64,000 nucleotides of DNA from Enterococcus sp. 9E7_DIV0242 (GCF_002140975.2 NZ_CP147247.1:124001-188000), one strand, 5' to 3'; shown: positions 36,467 to 46,186, counted from the first letter of the stretch. Program-made: numbers and translations. The notes: generated by a model not told the origin, from the letters alone.

Positions 36467-37687
36467 ATGTCAAAAGCTAGTTATAGTGAAAAGAATTGGA
36501 AGAAGAATGTAGCATGTTTGCTAACGTCACAAGCGATCTCAATGATCGGAACGATGTTGGTACAGTATGCTATTATTTGGCATGTCACGCTATCAACAAA
36601 GTCAGGAACAATGATTGGATTAATGAGCTGTATTGGACTTTTGCCGATGGTTCTAGTTATGCCTTTTGCAGGAGCATTTGCGGATCGTTACAATCGAAAA
36701 AGGATCGCAATTATATCTGATAGTTGTATAGCTGTCGCATCCTTGGCTATGGCTATCCTGCTATTTGTGAATGCTAGTATGGAGGATAATATCTTCTTAT
36801 TATTAGGAGTCACGTTCATTCGCTCCGTTGGGCAAGGATTTCAAACGCCCACTATTTCATCGATCCTTCCACAAATTACGCCAAAAGAGCATTTGGTACG
36901 TGTCAATGGAATCGATCAGACGATTCAGGCAGTTATGATGCTTGCAAGCCCAGCGTTAGCAGCTGCTTTGCTAGCTGTTTTACCTCTGGCTGGAATTCTT
37001 ATGATCGATTTCGTAACAGCGGCGATCGGTATTACTATCATGTTTCTTAAGGTAAAGGTTCCATCGTTGAAATCAGCTGGAGGAAAGAAAATCAATGTTT
37101 TCGAAGAAATAAAAATCGGAGTGAATTATTTACGTGCGCACAAAAGTATGATTGCACTCATTATTGCAGGATTTATAGGAAGTGTACTCTCTACACCAGC
37201 AGCTAATTTGGCGCCGTTACAAATTACTCGCAAATTTCATGATGGTTTATGGCAGTTATCGGCTATTGAAATTGGATTTGCTTCTGGAATGTTGCTAGGA
37301 GGAGTGATCATGAGTGCTTGGGGAGGGCTCAAAAACAGAATAAAGACTGTAGCTCTAGGCTATTCTTTATTGATCATACCGCTTATCTTATTAGGCAGCA
37401 CATCCGTTTTCTGGTTGTATTTCGCAATGATGGTAGTCATTGGTTTTGTTGTCCCCATTTCGAGAACGGCTATGGTTTCATTCTTTCAAGCAAAAACCGA
37501 TAATGAACATATGGGACGAGTGCTAAGTATAGTGACGATGGCAATTAGTATTGCGTCGCCAACAACGATGTTGATACTAGGCCCGCTATCAGATACTCTC
37601 TCGATTGATTTAATTATGATCGTATTTGGAATTTTGATACTACCACTTGCATTATGGCTACTGCTTGGCAAAAGCTTCCGAGTATAG
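36467..37687 (+). CDS. MFS transporter, Mef-like multidrug efflux type
   Basis: Protein of 406 residues with about 12 membrane segments and the MFS motif A in the first cytoplasmic loop (GAFADRYNRKRIAI). The N-terminus SEKNWKKNVACLLTSQAISMIG and the overall layout resemble the DHA3 macrolide-efflux (Mef) branch. The substrate cannot be told, and similarity alone does not make it a resistance gene. GGGAGAG precedes the ATG. Its leader contains an inverted repeat. Confidence 0.88.
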   Translation: MSKASYSEKNWKKNVACLLTSQAISMIGTMLVQYAIIWHVTLSTKSGTMIGLMSCIGLLPMVLVMPFAGAFADRYNRKRIAIISDSCIAVASLAMAILLFVNASMEDNIFLLLGVTFIRSVGQGFQTPTISSILPQITPKEHLVRVNGIDQTIQAVMMLASPALAAALLAVLPLAGILMIDFVTAAIGITIMFLKVKVPSLKSAGGKKINVFEEIKIGVNYLRAHKSMIALIIAGFIGSVLSTPAANLAPLQITRKFHDGLWQLSAIEIGFASGMLLGGVIMSAWGGLKNRIKTVALGYSLLIIPLILLGSTSVFWLYFAMMVVIGFVVPISRTAMVSFFQAKTDNEHMGRVLSIVTMAISIASPTTMLILGPLSDTLSIDLIMIVFGILILPLALWLLLGKSFRV

Positions 37688-37829
37688 TCGTTTTTACTAA
37701 CGATTTTATGAACAAGTTTATTTATTTTATGAAAATAATAAGAATAGAATGCAGTTGGAATCTTTGAAAGCTTGAGAACTAGTAAGTATTTTAGTGACTC
37801 AGATATAAAATAGATGGAGGATTAAGAAA

Positions 37830-38360
37830 ATGGAAAATATGACCTTTGAAGAATTAGTGGAAATCAATTGCTACTCTGCAGATCAGCTGAAAAAACAAGA
37901 AGCTGCTGATTTATTGGAGAAGTGGTATTGCTGTGAAATAAATTGTGAAGATATAGATCGAAGTGTATTATTTGCCCATCATGCACGTGGCTGTACAATC
38001 GTTGCAGCCAGATTATCTCCAGGTGTCGTCATTTATCAGAATGTGACTCTGGGCTCAAATATGCGTTACAATAAAATTCATAATAAATGGGAAAATGTAG
38101 GAAGTCCTATTCTTGCAGAAAATGTGATCGTTTCAGATGGAGCTAAAATTTTGGGACCTGTTCTAATAGGCGAGAATACGGTCATTGGAGCAGGAGCTAT
38201 AATAACAAAAGACATACCAGCGAATAGTGTTGCTTATGGCGTTAATCAATATAAACCTAAAAATCCAGAGTATGATTTGGTTTTTAATAAAAATATGATT
38301 TCCGGTGAAGACATCATGGAAATCAATAGAAAACGAGTTCATACATTTAAACAGAAGTAG
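37830..38360 (+). CDS. Left-handed beta-helix acetyltransferase (serine acetyltransferase-like)
   Basis: Protein of 176 residues with hexapeptide repeats: ILAENVIVSDGAKILGPVLI then GENTVIGAGAIITKDIPANS. The catalytic-His region of CysE-type enzymes is seen at HHARGCTIVAARLSPGVVIY. The long N-terminal domain of true CysE is missing, so it is a short relative that may acetylate another acceptor. GGAGG precedes the ATG. No cysteine biosynthesis gene is adjacent. Confidence 0.8.
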   Translation: MENMTFEELVEINCYSADQLKKQEAADLLEKWYCCEINCEDIDRSVLFAHHARGCTIVAARLSPGVVIYQNVTLGSNMRYNKIHNKWENVGSPILAENVIVSDGAKILGPVLIGENTVIGAGAIITKDIPANSVAYGVNQYKPKNPEYDLVFNKNMISGEDIMEINRKRVHTFKQK

Positions 38361-38588
38361 GTATCGCAATTTATTGCTCGCAGAAGGGGTAAATTGTAAA
38401 TTCTATTTTAATTGTATGATCGAAAGAGGTAGAGTGGCTTTTTGAATATGAAGTACAAAAAAGCTTTTAGGTGTAATCTGGAAAGAAAAATAATTAGATA
38501 TGTAAAGCTGTTCGGATAGGGTGAAGAGGCAAGTTTGCATGGAAGAAGAATGGGAGAAACCTTTTCATTATTTATGGAAATAAAATAA

Positions 38589-38602
38589 TTGAATCGATTC
38601 AA
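38589..38602. promoter_or_regulatory. LacI-type operator 1
   Basis: Perfect 14-bp palindrome TTGAATCGATTCAA, ending 8 bp upstream of the -35 box. The central CG and half-site form are typical of LacI/GalR operators. The likely binder is the LacI-family protein encoded in the same locus. Confidence 0.8.
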
Positions 38603-38610
38603 AAAAGCGG

Positions 38611-38639
38611 TTGCATTTCAAAAAGGGAACTGCTAAAAT
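38611..38639 (+). promoter_or_regulatory. Promoter of the glycoside PTS operon
   Basis: TTGCAT (38611-38616), a 17-bp spacer and TAAAAT (38634-38639), between the two operators. Confidence 0.75.
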
Positions 38640-38643
38640 ATAG

Positions 38644-38657
38644 TTGAATCGATTCAA
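38644..38657. promoter_or_regulatory. LacI-type operator 2
   Basis: A second identical TTGAATCGATTCAA covers the expected transcription start. The centre-to-centre distance to operator 1 is 55 bp, about 5.2 helical turns. Confidence 0.8.
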
Positions 38658-38728
38658 GTAATGCCAACTATTTTTTTATTCAATTAGTTAGGACAATAAA
38701 CTAACTAACGAGATATGGAGGAGTCTTA

Positions 38729-40051
38729 ATGAAATTTATTGACAAGTTATCTGAAAAGTTGTTACCTATTGCTGCGAAAATCAATAATCAACGTCACCTA
38801 AGTGCTATTCGAGATGGGTTTATCATCACTATGCCATTAATAATGGCAGCCTCATTTTTCATCCTGTTAAATGCTGTTGTATTCTCAAATGCCTGGGTTC
38901 AGCAATTCGTTGATTTGAGCTCTTTGGCTGGCTTGGCTGGGATCGTTAATAATGGAACGATGGGTATTCTAGCTATTTTAGTGTGTTATAACATTGGGTT
39001 TAACCTTGCTACATGGTATGCTTCATCTGGAAAAATCGAGAACAAAGGCTTTAGTCCGACACATGCAGGTGGCTTGAGTGTTGCTTTGATGTTTGTCATG
39101 AATCCTTTGAGCAGTACAGTAACATTGGCAGATGGATCAACGGCAGAAATCGGAGGTGTTTACCTGCAATCATTAACTTCTTCGTCAGGGTTGTTTCTGG
39201 CCATGCTGGCAGCATTGGCAGGTACAGAGCTGTTTGTACGTTTCTCAAAAATCGAGAAGCTACGAATCAAAATGCCTGAAAGTGTTCCTCCGGCAGTAGG
39301 AACCTCATTCAATTCCTTAATTCCGGAAGTATTAGTCATCATCATTTTTGCGGTAGCAGTGTTCGTTTTAGATAAAGCGACAGGTCTGACAGTACCGGAA
39401 GTGGTAGATGTGATCATCCAGACGCCATTGAAAGGCTTTGTACTATCCGCTCCGGGAATGCTATTTATTCAATTTATCTCTGATACACTGTGGGTCTTCG
39501 GAATGCATGGTTCAAGTATCTTATCACCGATAAAATCAGCACCAATGCTTGCCGCAATTCAAGAAAATATGACTGCTTTTGAAGCAGGAAATGCTATTCC
39601 TAATATTGTTACAGAGCCGTTCGTAGGAAGCTTTGGCTTGCTTGGCGGTGGCGGATGCATTCTACCATTGATTGTTGCAATCTTTATTGTCTCAAAAAGA
39701 AAAGAGCAAAAAGATGTAGCCAGACTTGGTTTGGCACCGAGCTGTTTCAATATTGCTGAGCCGATCATGTTTGGTTTGCCAGTCGTAATGAATCCAATCT
39801 TTATGATTCCGTGTGCACTGATTCCATCCATCAATTTGATCATTGCTTATTTTGCAACAAGTATCGGTTTGATTGGCAAAACGGTAGCTGCGGCTCCGTG
39901 GATCACTCCGCCCGTATTCCAAGCTTGGATCGCGACAGGTGGAAATTTACCGGCAGCTATTCTTGCGTTGCTACTATTTATAATGGATATCTTGTTGTTC
40001 ATTCCATTTATCATGGCCAGCAACAAAGCAAAAGGCTTTGAAGTAGCGTAA
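38729..40051 (+). CDS. PTS EIIC component, cellobiose/lactose family
   Basis: Membrane permease of 440 residues starting MKFIDKLSEKLLPIAAKI, the usual EIIC-Lac/Cel opening, with about 8-10 membrane segments and the conserved NIAEPIMFGLPVVMNP substrate region. It carries no EIIB or EIIA domain and neither gene is nearby, so partners must come from other loci or this EIIC works unusually. GGAGGAG precedes the ATG. It is the first gene of the operon and should import a beta-glycoside-like sugar. Confidence 0.92.
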   Translation: MKFIDKLSEKLLPIAAKINNQRHLSAIRDGFIITMPLIMAASFFILLNAVVFSNAWVQQFVDLSSLAGLAGIVNNGTMGILAILVCYNIGFNLATWYASSGKIENKGFSPTHAGGLSVALMFVMNPLSSTVTLADGSTAEIGGVYLQSLTSSSGLFLAMLAALAGTELFVRFSKIEKLRIKMPESVPPAVGTSFNSLIPEVLVIIIFAVAVFVLDKATGLTVPEVVDVIIQTPLKGFVLSAPGMLFIQFISDTLWVFGMHGSSILSPIKSAPMLAAIQENMTAFEAGNAIPNIVTEPFVGSFGLLGGGGCILPLIVAIFIVSKRKEQKDVARLGLAPSCFNIAEPIMFGLPVVMNPIFMIPCALIPSINLIIAYFATSIGLIGKTVAAAPWITPPVFQAWIATGGNLPAAILALLLFIMDILLFIPFIMASNKAKGFEVA

Positions 40052-40087
40052 TATTAATATAGTAAACACTGGAAAGGAACAAGTGAG

Positions 40088-42403
40088 ATGAGCTATAAAA
40101 ATCCTGATTTAACGATTCATGAACGCGTGGAGGATTTGCTGAGTCAGATGACTCTGGAAGAAAAGGTGGGGCAGGTCAATCAACATTTATACGGATGGAA
40201 AGCTTATGAGAAGGCACACACCGGGTTTCAGTTAACTGATTATTTCAAAGAGCATGTCCACTGGGGACAGGGGATGGGTGCGTTATATGGTCTGTTCCGT
40301 GCCGATCCGTGGTCAAAGGTCAATCATCTGAACGGCATTCCGGCAGAGGAAAGCTGGAAGCTGGCAAATGAGGTTCAGGATTATGTAATCAATCATTCAA
40401 GGTTGGGTATTCCTGTATTACTAGTAGAAGAGTGTCCCCATGGGCATCAAGGACTTGGCAGCATCTCATATCCAACAAATATCGGCAGAGGAAACTCGTT
40501 CAATAAAGAATTAATTGAGGAAACTGCCAGGCATATGGCAGAGGAGTTGGCGATGAAAGGTGTTCATCTGGCACTTGTTTCTTCCTTAGATTTGAGTCGT
40601 GATCCGCGGTGGGGAAGAACAGAGGAGTGCTATGGAGAAGATCCGTATCTTGCAGCAGCTTTTAATCATGCCATCGTTAACGGCTTTCAAGGGAACATGA
40701 TCAATGCACAGCACTCATTTGTTCATCAGACAGTTGCTGATATTGGTCGGAAGCCAGAACAATTGGGTGTGGTTTTGAAGCATTGTATCGCTCAGGGGGA
40801 TGGTCTTGGCGGACACAACTCCGGTGCAGTAAATATCGGTGAACGCGAGTTCATGGAAATTTATTACCCACTATTGAAGAGTGCGAAAAACGCCGTGGGA
40901 ATTATGGCGGCCTATAATGATATAGACGGTGTTCCCTGTCATACCAATCAACGATTATTTGAAGAGCTGCTACGAAAAGATATCGGTTATCAAGGCATAG
41001 TTATGGCTGACGGGACAGCGTTGGATCGGCTAAAACCAATCTATGGCTCGGATGAGAAGGCAGCTGGGAAAGCCTTGCAGGCAGGAATCGATTTAAGTCT
41101 TTGGGATAACACCTATCTGACGATCGGAGCAGGTATTAAGCAAGCTGTTGTTCAACAAGCAGCGTTGGATCGTGCTGTTTATCGTATGTTGAGTATCAAG
41201 TTCATGCTTGGTCTTTTCGACCGTCCTTACACAGAAAAACCGGAAATAGCTTATAAAGAACGATTTTACAGTTATCGAAAAAGGAATCATCAAATGGCCG
41301 CAGAAAGTATGACACTGTTAAAAAACGAGGGAGTTCTTCCTTTGCAAGACATTGGAGAGAAGATTGCTGTTATCGGCCCCAATGCGCATGCGCTATATAA
41401 TCAGCTTGGCGACTACACGGCACCACAGGATGAAGACGTGTTGGATCGAACTATTTTTACAAGTATAAAGCAGGCCTTCTCTCACTCTGATGTTGCTTAT
41501 GCACAAGGGTGTGATATCCGTGCTGAGGAAAATCAAGTAACGCATATGGAAAAGGCAGTTGAGCTAGCAGAGAAAAGTGATAAAATTATTCTTGTACTTG
41601 GCGGTTCCAGTGCCCGAAATTTTGATATGGAATTTTTCGCCAATGGGGCAGTCTCATCCAAAGGAGTGAATATGGATTCCGGAGAAAATGTGGATGTTGC
41701 TTCTCTCGCCTTAGGTGGCAAACAGCTGGCGCTATTTGATTGCTTGAGTAAGCTCGGTAAACCAATCGTGACACTCTTGATCCAGGGAAGACCTCATGAA
41801 ATAGAAGCCATCTGTCAGAAATCAGACGCAGTGGTCGCTGCGTGGTATCCTGGTCAGGAAGGGGGACCAGCAGTTGCTCAACTTTTAGCTGGAGTAGTCA
41901 ACCCTAGTGGAAAGCTGAGTATAAGTTATCCGCGAAGCAGTGGTCAGTTGCCGGTTTATCATTATCAACGAGCTATCGCAATGAATGAGAACTATTATGA
42001 TTTACCCGGTTCCGCGTTATATTCGTTTGGATATGGCAAAAGCTTTACACTGTTTTCTTATGAAAAGCTGACCATTTTGAATCCACATCTAACCAAACAA
42101 GACTTGATAGATGGTAAGAAGCTTCAGCTAGAAGTGACAGTAAAAAATACGGGTCAAGTTGTTGGAAAGGAAGCAGTTTTGCTGTTTGTAAAGCTGGAAG
42201 GTGGAGAGGTCATTCAACGAAAGCAGCTGCTTCGAGGCTTTGAAAAAGTTCAAATCGCTCCTAATCAAACTGAAAAAGTAAGCTTTGCGTTAGGATTTGA
42301 TGAGCTGTCCTATTTTAGCAATCAAGGTGATTTTGAGCTCTCAGAACAAGTAATTATTAAAATAGAGGAACTGGAACAGTCGATCAGTCTGGGAAACAGC
42401 TGA
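40088..42403 (+). CDS. Glycoside hydrolase family 3 protein (beta-glucosidase/xylosidase-like)
   Basis: Protein of 771 residues without a signal peptide, so intracellular. The N-terminal GH3 barrel has LSRDPRWGRTEECYGEDPYL and the nucleophile region GIVMADGTALDRL, where Asp308 is the likely nucleophile. A C-terminal alpha/beta domain (VVAAWYPGQEGGPAVAQLL, GKLSISYPRS) and a fibronectin-III-like end follow. Linkage cannot be told from sequence. The usual SDW after the nucleophile is ADG here. It lies 36 bp after the EIIC gene. Confidence 0.92.
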   Translation: MSYKNPDLTIHERVEDLLSQMTLEEKVGQVNQHLYGWKAYEKAHTGFQLTDYFKEHVHWGQGMGALYGLFRADPWSKVNHLNGIPAEESWKLANEVQDYVINHSRLGIPVLLVEECPHGHQGLGSISYPTNIGRGNSFNKELIEETARHMAEELAMKGVHLALVSSLDLSRDPRWGRTEECYGEDPYLAAAFNHAIVNGFQGNMINAQHSFVHQTVADIGRKPEQLGVVLKHCIAQGDGLGGHNSGAVNIGEREFMEIYYPLLKSAKNAVGIMAAYNDIDGVPCHTNQRLFEELLRKDIGYQGIVMADGTALDRLKPIYGSDEKAAGKALQAGIDLSLWDNTYLTIGAGIKQAVVQQAALDRAVYRMLSIKFMLGLFDRPYTEKPEIAYKERFYSYRKRNHQMAAESMTLLKNEGVLPLQDIGEKIAVIGPNAHALYNQLGDYTAPQDEDVLDRTIFTSIKQAFSHSDVAYAQGCDIRAEENQVTHMEKAVELAEKSDKIILVLGGSSARNFDMEFFANGAVSSKGVNMDSGENVDVASLALGGKQLALFDCLSKLGKPIVTLLIQGRPHEIEAICQKSDAVVAAWYPGQEGGPAVAQLLAGVVNPSGKLSISYPRSSGQLPVYHYQRAIAMNENYYDLPGSALYSFGYGKSFTLFSYEKLTILNPHLTKQDLIDGKKLQLEVTVKNTGQVVGKEAVLLFVKLEGGEVIQRKQLLRGFEKVQIAPNQTEKVSFALGFDELSYFSNQGDFELSEQVIIKIEELEQSISLGNS

Positions 42404-42422
42404 TAACAAGGAGGACGTAAAC

Positions 42423-43418
42423 GTGGCCACTATACAGGAAGTAGCAAAGGAAGCGCAAGTTTCGGTAGGTAGTGTCTCTAGATATTTGAATGGGCATACG
42501 CTTCGACCGGAGAATATGACGCGCATTCGAAGTGCAATCGAGAAGCTTAACTATACAGAAAATCTTTGGGCAAAGGGTCTGAAAAGTAATCAAAGTTTTT
42601 CGATTGGTCTGCTGATGAACAATATGCAGAGTCAGTTCAGCTCTTCTGTAGTGGCGACGATCGAGGATGTCTTTGAACAGGAAGGCTACGGGACATTGCT
42701 TTCAGGGTATCGGGATGACGCTGAACAGATCGAACGGAAGTTGGATTTTTTACTTTCACGGGGTGTTGATGGGCTGGTTGTTTTTGGTGCGGAGCAGAGT
42801 TGGCCGGGGATCAAAAAAATTAAGGACCTCGATATCCCAGTAATTTCGGCGATCACACCACTTGATTACCCTAATGTTGATTCTATTTTGTTAAATAATC
42901 GGGAAAGTACAACAGCTATCATACAGCGTATTCTGGGGCAGGGGCATCAGAAAATAGGGTTCATTGCAGCACCTCAGATTGATTATGTCGCAAAGGAACG
43001 TCTAAATGGAATTCATGATGCATTCACACAATCAGGCTTGACCCTAGATGAGCGTTATATTGTTTATGGTGACTATTCTAGAAAAAGCGGCTATATGTGC
43101 ATGGAAGAATTGCTAAAGCTCGAAGATATTACTGCAGTATTTGTCTGTAACTACAATATGTCCTTAGGTGCTTTAGAAGCAATCTATGAGCATGAGTTAA
43201 AGATTGGCACAGACATTTCTTTTGCCAGCTATGATTATTTTGAAGCCAGTGATATTTTTTATCCGAAGCTAACAGTTATCAAACAGCCAGTTGCTGAGTT
43301 TGGCACTCTGGTAGCCCAACGTGTTCTTCAGCGAGTCAAGGAAGGACAGAAAATGGCCGGACAACAGTTCACGATTGAAAATGAAATTCTCTGGCGAGAT
43401 TCGATCAGAAAACGATAA
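42423..43418 (+). CDS. LacI-family transcriptional regulator of the glycoside locus
   Basis: Protein of 331 residues starting with GTG after AAGGAGG. The N-terminal helix-turn-helix is TIQEVAKEAQVSVGSVSRYL with hinge helix RIRSAIEKLNYTENLWAKGL, followed by a periplasmic-binding-like effector domain. It is inside the operon it probably controls, binding the two TTGAATCGATTCAA sites. The effector is presumably a sugar released from the imported glycoside. Confidence 0.93.
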   Translation: MATIQEVAKEAQVSVGSVSRYLNGHTLRPENMTRIRSAIEKLNYTENLWAKGLKSNQSFSIGLLMNNMQSQFSSSVVATIEDVFEQEGYGTLLSGYRDDAEQIERKLDFLLSRGVDGLVVFGAEQSWPGIKKIKDLDIPVISAITPLDYPNVDSILLNNRESTTAIIQRILGQGHQKIGFIAAPQIDYVAKERLNGIHDAFTQSGLTLDERYIVYGDYSRKSGYMCMEELLKLEDITAVFVCNYNMSLGALEAIYEHELKIGTDISFASYDYFEASDIFYPKLTVIKQPVAEFGTLVAQRVLQRVKEGQKMAGQQFTIENEILWRDSIRKR

Positions 43419-43445
43419 ATGGAATAAATAAAGGTGAGACGAGCG

Positions 43446-44786
43446 ATGAAGATCAGGCAAGACATTGAAGAAAATAATGTGACACAGCAGGAAGCTTATA
43501 GTGAGCTTCCATCAGAAGTAAGGCAGCAGTTGGAAAAATTTCAAGATGACAAGCTAGGGGTCATTTTCCATTGGGGCTTGTACGCGACTGCGGGGATCGT
43601 TGAATCCTGGCAGCTCTCAGAAGAAGATACTTGGGCAAGGAAAAAGCCGTGGCGAACAACTCTTGATCAGCTCAGACAGGATTATTGGGCGTTGGACAAA
43701 GTGTTTGACCCACAGAAATTTTGTCCGGAAACTTGGGCATCGGTGTGTAAAAAGGCTGGTTTTAACTATATGCTTTTTACGACGAAGCATCATGATGGCT
43801 TCAATATGTATGATACACACTATTCGACATATAAAGTGACGGGGAAAAATTGTCCCTTTCATAAGGATAAACGAAAAGATATTTTTAAGGAAGTCGTTCA
43901 GGCATTTCGCAAAGAAGGTCTGTCTACGGGTATCTACTATTCTAAAGCAGATTGGGCAAGTCCATTATACTGGGAGCCGGATAGTAGACCAAAGGGAAGA
44001 TATGCCAGCTATGATCCGATGGAAAAACCAGAAATTTGGCAGAGCTATCAACAGTTTGTCTTTGATCAGCTACAGGAGCTATGTACCTCGTATGGAAAAA
44101 TGGATATTCTTTGGCTAGATGGCGGATGGGTAAATTCAGCGAACAATGAGTATTTAGCTATGGATCAGCTTATTCCTCAGCTGAGAAAAGCACAGCCACA
44201 GTTGATAGCTGTTGATCGAACAATTGGAGGGCCATACGAAAATTATGTGACGCCGGAACGAAAGGTACCGGATATATTGCCGAAAAAAGTCTGGGAAAGT
44301 AATATTCCGCTGGCAAAAAATTGGGGGTATGTTCCTGATGATTGTTATAAAACTTTTGAAGAAATTTTGACATTACTGATTCAGATCGTCTCAAAAGGCG
44401 GCAATCTTCTTTTGGGAATAGGCCCTAAACCAGATGGCACATTACCGGAAGAGGCGGTTGCGTTGATGACACAGCTTGGAAGCTGGCTAAATATTTATGG
44501 AAAGGGAATCTATGGAACGAGAAAAAATGATGTAACGCAACTCAAAAACTGGTACTTTACGAGAAAGAAGCAGACGATTTACGGCTTTCATTTTAATAAA
44601 AATGAAGCAGTTGACACAACACCGGAGCTTTCATTAGAAGCATTGGGAGTGAATGATGTAGTTTCTGTTCATAATATAAAAACCAATCATATCTATTCGA
44701 TCCAAAATAGGCGAATTCACCTGACTGAGGAAGATCGACAGGCATTTGTCACGGGTATCGAAATTCAAATAGAAACAGAGGGATAG
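43446..44786 (+). CDS. Glycoside hydrolase family 29 protein (alpha-L-fucosidase)
   Basis: Protein of 446 residues of the GH29 barrel: LGVIFHWGLYATAGIVESW, FTTKHHDGFNMYDTHYSTY, GIYYSKADWASP and the nucleophile motif MDILWLDGGWVN (Asp of LDGGW). There is no signal peptide, so it should act on imported oligosaccharides. It lacks the C-terminal carbohydrate-binding modules of secreted fucosidases. ATG 43446 has AAGGTGAG 7 nt upstream. Co-occurrence with GH3 and GH1 suggests a fucosylated glycan. Confidence 0.9.
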   Translation: MKIRQDIEENNVTQQEAYSELPSEVRQQLEKFQDDKLGVIFHWGLYATAGIVESWQLSEEDTWARKKPWRTTLDQLRQDYWALDKVFDPQKFCPETWASVCKKAGFNYMLFTTKHHDGFNMYDTHYSTYKVTGKNCPFHKDKRKDIFKEVVQAFRKEGLSTGIYYSKADWASPLYWEPDSRPKGRYASYDPMEKPEIWQSYQQFVFDQLQELCTSYGKMDILWLDGGWVNSANNEYLAMDQLIPQLRKAQPQLIAVDRTIGGPYENYVTPERKVPDILPKKVWESNIPLAKNWGYVPDDCYKTFEEILTLLIQIVSKGGNLLLGIGPKPDGTLPEEAVALMTQLGSWLNIYGKGIYGTRKNDVTQLKNWYFTRKKQTIYGFHFNKNEAVDTTPELSLEALGVNDVVSVHNIKTNHIYSIQNRRIHLTEEDRQAFVTGIEIQIETEG

Positions 44787-44791
44787 CAGTA

Positions 44792-46174
44792 ATGAGAGAA
44801 TTCTCGAAAGCATTTTTATGGGGCGCGGCAGCATCGGCTCCACAAACAGAAGGACATAGTCTGAGGAATGGGAAATCCGCTTCTACTTGGGACGAATGGT
44901 TTAAATTGGCACCTGAAAAATTTAACGAACAGCAAGGTCCAGAGGATACGTCGAATGTCTATGAGGAGTACCACGAAGACATCCAGCGAATGAAAGAACT
45001 CGGAATGAACTCTTATAGAACCTCCATTGCTTGGACACGCCTCTTGCCGGATGGCCATACCATCAATCAGGAGGGAGCAGCTTTTTACAAGTCTTATTTC
45101 TCTGAACTGAAAGCCAATGGCATTGAACCGATCATTAACCTTTTTCATTTTGATATGCCTTGGTGGCTGATGGACAAAGGCGGCTGGGAAGTAAGAGAAT
45201 CCGTTGAGGCATTTGCTTTTTACGCAAAAACTGCGTTTGACTTATTTGGGGATACTGTTACCTACTGGACGACATTCAATGAGCCGCTTGTCCACATTGA
45301 ATGCGGCTATTTGTACGGGTACCATTACCCAGCGATCGTCGATTTCAAAAAGGCAATTCAAGTGGGGTATCACACCTTGATGGCACATGTCAGAGCAGTG
45401 GAGGAATTCCGAAGGTTGCAAAACGATAGTGGGCAAATCGGGATCATTCTCAACATTTCACCTGCTTATCCAAAAAGTCAATCAGCAGAAGACCTCAAAG
45501 CAAAGGAACTGGCTGATCTATTCAATACCAGTAGTTTTCTTGATCCGGCGGTTCATGGAACAATTCCGAAAAAGCTGATTGCTGTTCTTAAGGAAAATGG
45601 ACTGATTCCAGTAACGGAGGAACAAGACAAAGCGCTAATCAAGGCAAATACAGTGGATTTCATCGGCTTGAATTACTATCAGCCGAGAAGAGTGCAAGCT
45701 CCGACGGATACTCACTTTCCTGCGGAAACGCCTGAAGATTTCTATCTTCCCTATGATCTTCCGGGAAAACGAATCAATCCTTATCGTGGCTGGGAAATCT
45801 ATCCGGAAGCGTTGTACGATGTTGCTGTGATGATGAAAGAACACTACAACAATATTCCGTGGTATGTTTCTGAAAATGGCATGGGGGTTGCTGAGGAAGA
45901 AGGGTTTATGGATGAGCATGGCATGATCCAGGATGATTATCGGATCGACTTTATGAAGGAGCATCTTCGCGAGCTGCATAAAGGAATTCAGGCTGGCAGT
46001 AATTGCTTTGGGTATCACACATGGACCTTTGTTGATTGCTGGTCATGGTTGAATGGGTATCGGAATCGCTATGGTTTTTATCGGGTAGCTATCGAAGATG
46101 ATTTTAAACGCAGTCTGAAGAAAAGCGGATTGTGGTATAAAGAACTGATTGAAAAAAATGGCTTTTCTGATTAA
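44792..46174 (+). CDS. Glycoside hydrolase family 1 protein (6-phospho-beta-glycosidase-like)
   Basis: Protein of 460 residues with the GH1 acid/base in TTFNEPLVH and the nucleophile in WYVSENGMGV. Near the C-terminus WSWLNGYRNRYGFY aligns with the phosphate-binding Ser-x6-Lys-x-Tyr of 6-phospho-glycosidases. Ser418 and Tyr427 are present, but Asn425 replaces the Lys. Substrate could thus be a phosphorylated or a plain beta-glycoside. GAGGGA precedes the ATG, 5 bp after the fucosidase gene. It is the last gene of the operon. Confidence 0.92.
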   Translation: MREFSKAFLWGAAASAPQTEGHSLRNGKSASTWDEWFKLAPEKFNEQQGPEDTSNVYEEYHEDIQRMKELGMNSYRTSIAWTRLLPDGHTINQEGAAFYKSYFSELKANGIEPIINLFHFDMPWWLMDKGGWEVRESVEAFAFYAKTAFDLFGDTVTYWTTFNEPLVHIECGYLYGYHYPAIVDFKKAIQVGYHTLMAHVRAVEEFRRLQNDSGQIGIILNISPAYPKSQSAEDLKAKELADLFNTSSFLDPAVHGTIPKKLIAVLKENGLIPVTEEQDKALIKANTVDFIGLNYYQPRRVQAPTDTHFPAETPEDFYLPYDLPGKRINPYRGWEIYPEALYDVAVMMKEHYNNIPWYVSENGMGVAEEEGFMDEHGMIQDDYRIDFMKEHLRELHKGIQAGSNCFGYHTWTFVDCWSWLNGYRNRYGFYRVAIEDDFKRSLKKSGLWYKELIEKNGFSD

Positions 46175-46186
46175 CCGATGAATAAG

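Larger units (their letters stand above)
38361..38728. other. Control region of the glycoside PTS locus
   Basis: This is 368 bp without a gene; the first ~220 bp show nothing clear. The rest has a promoter bracketed by two identical palindromes, described below, and a ~75-nt leader to the EIIC gene. Confidence 0.7.

Noticed and set aside
36467..37687. Calling the MFS pump a macrolide resistance gene
   Set aside because: Only general Mef-like architecture is visible; intrinsic pumps of this branch are common, so resistance is not supported.
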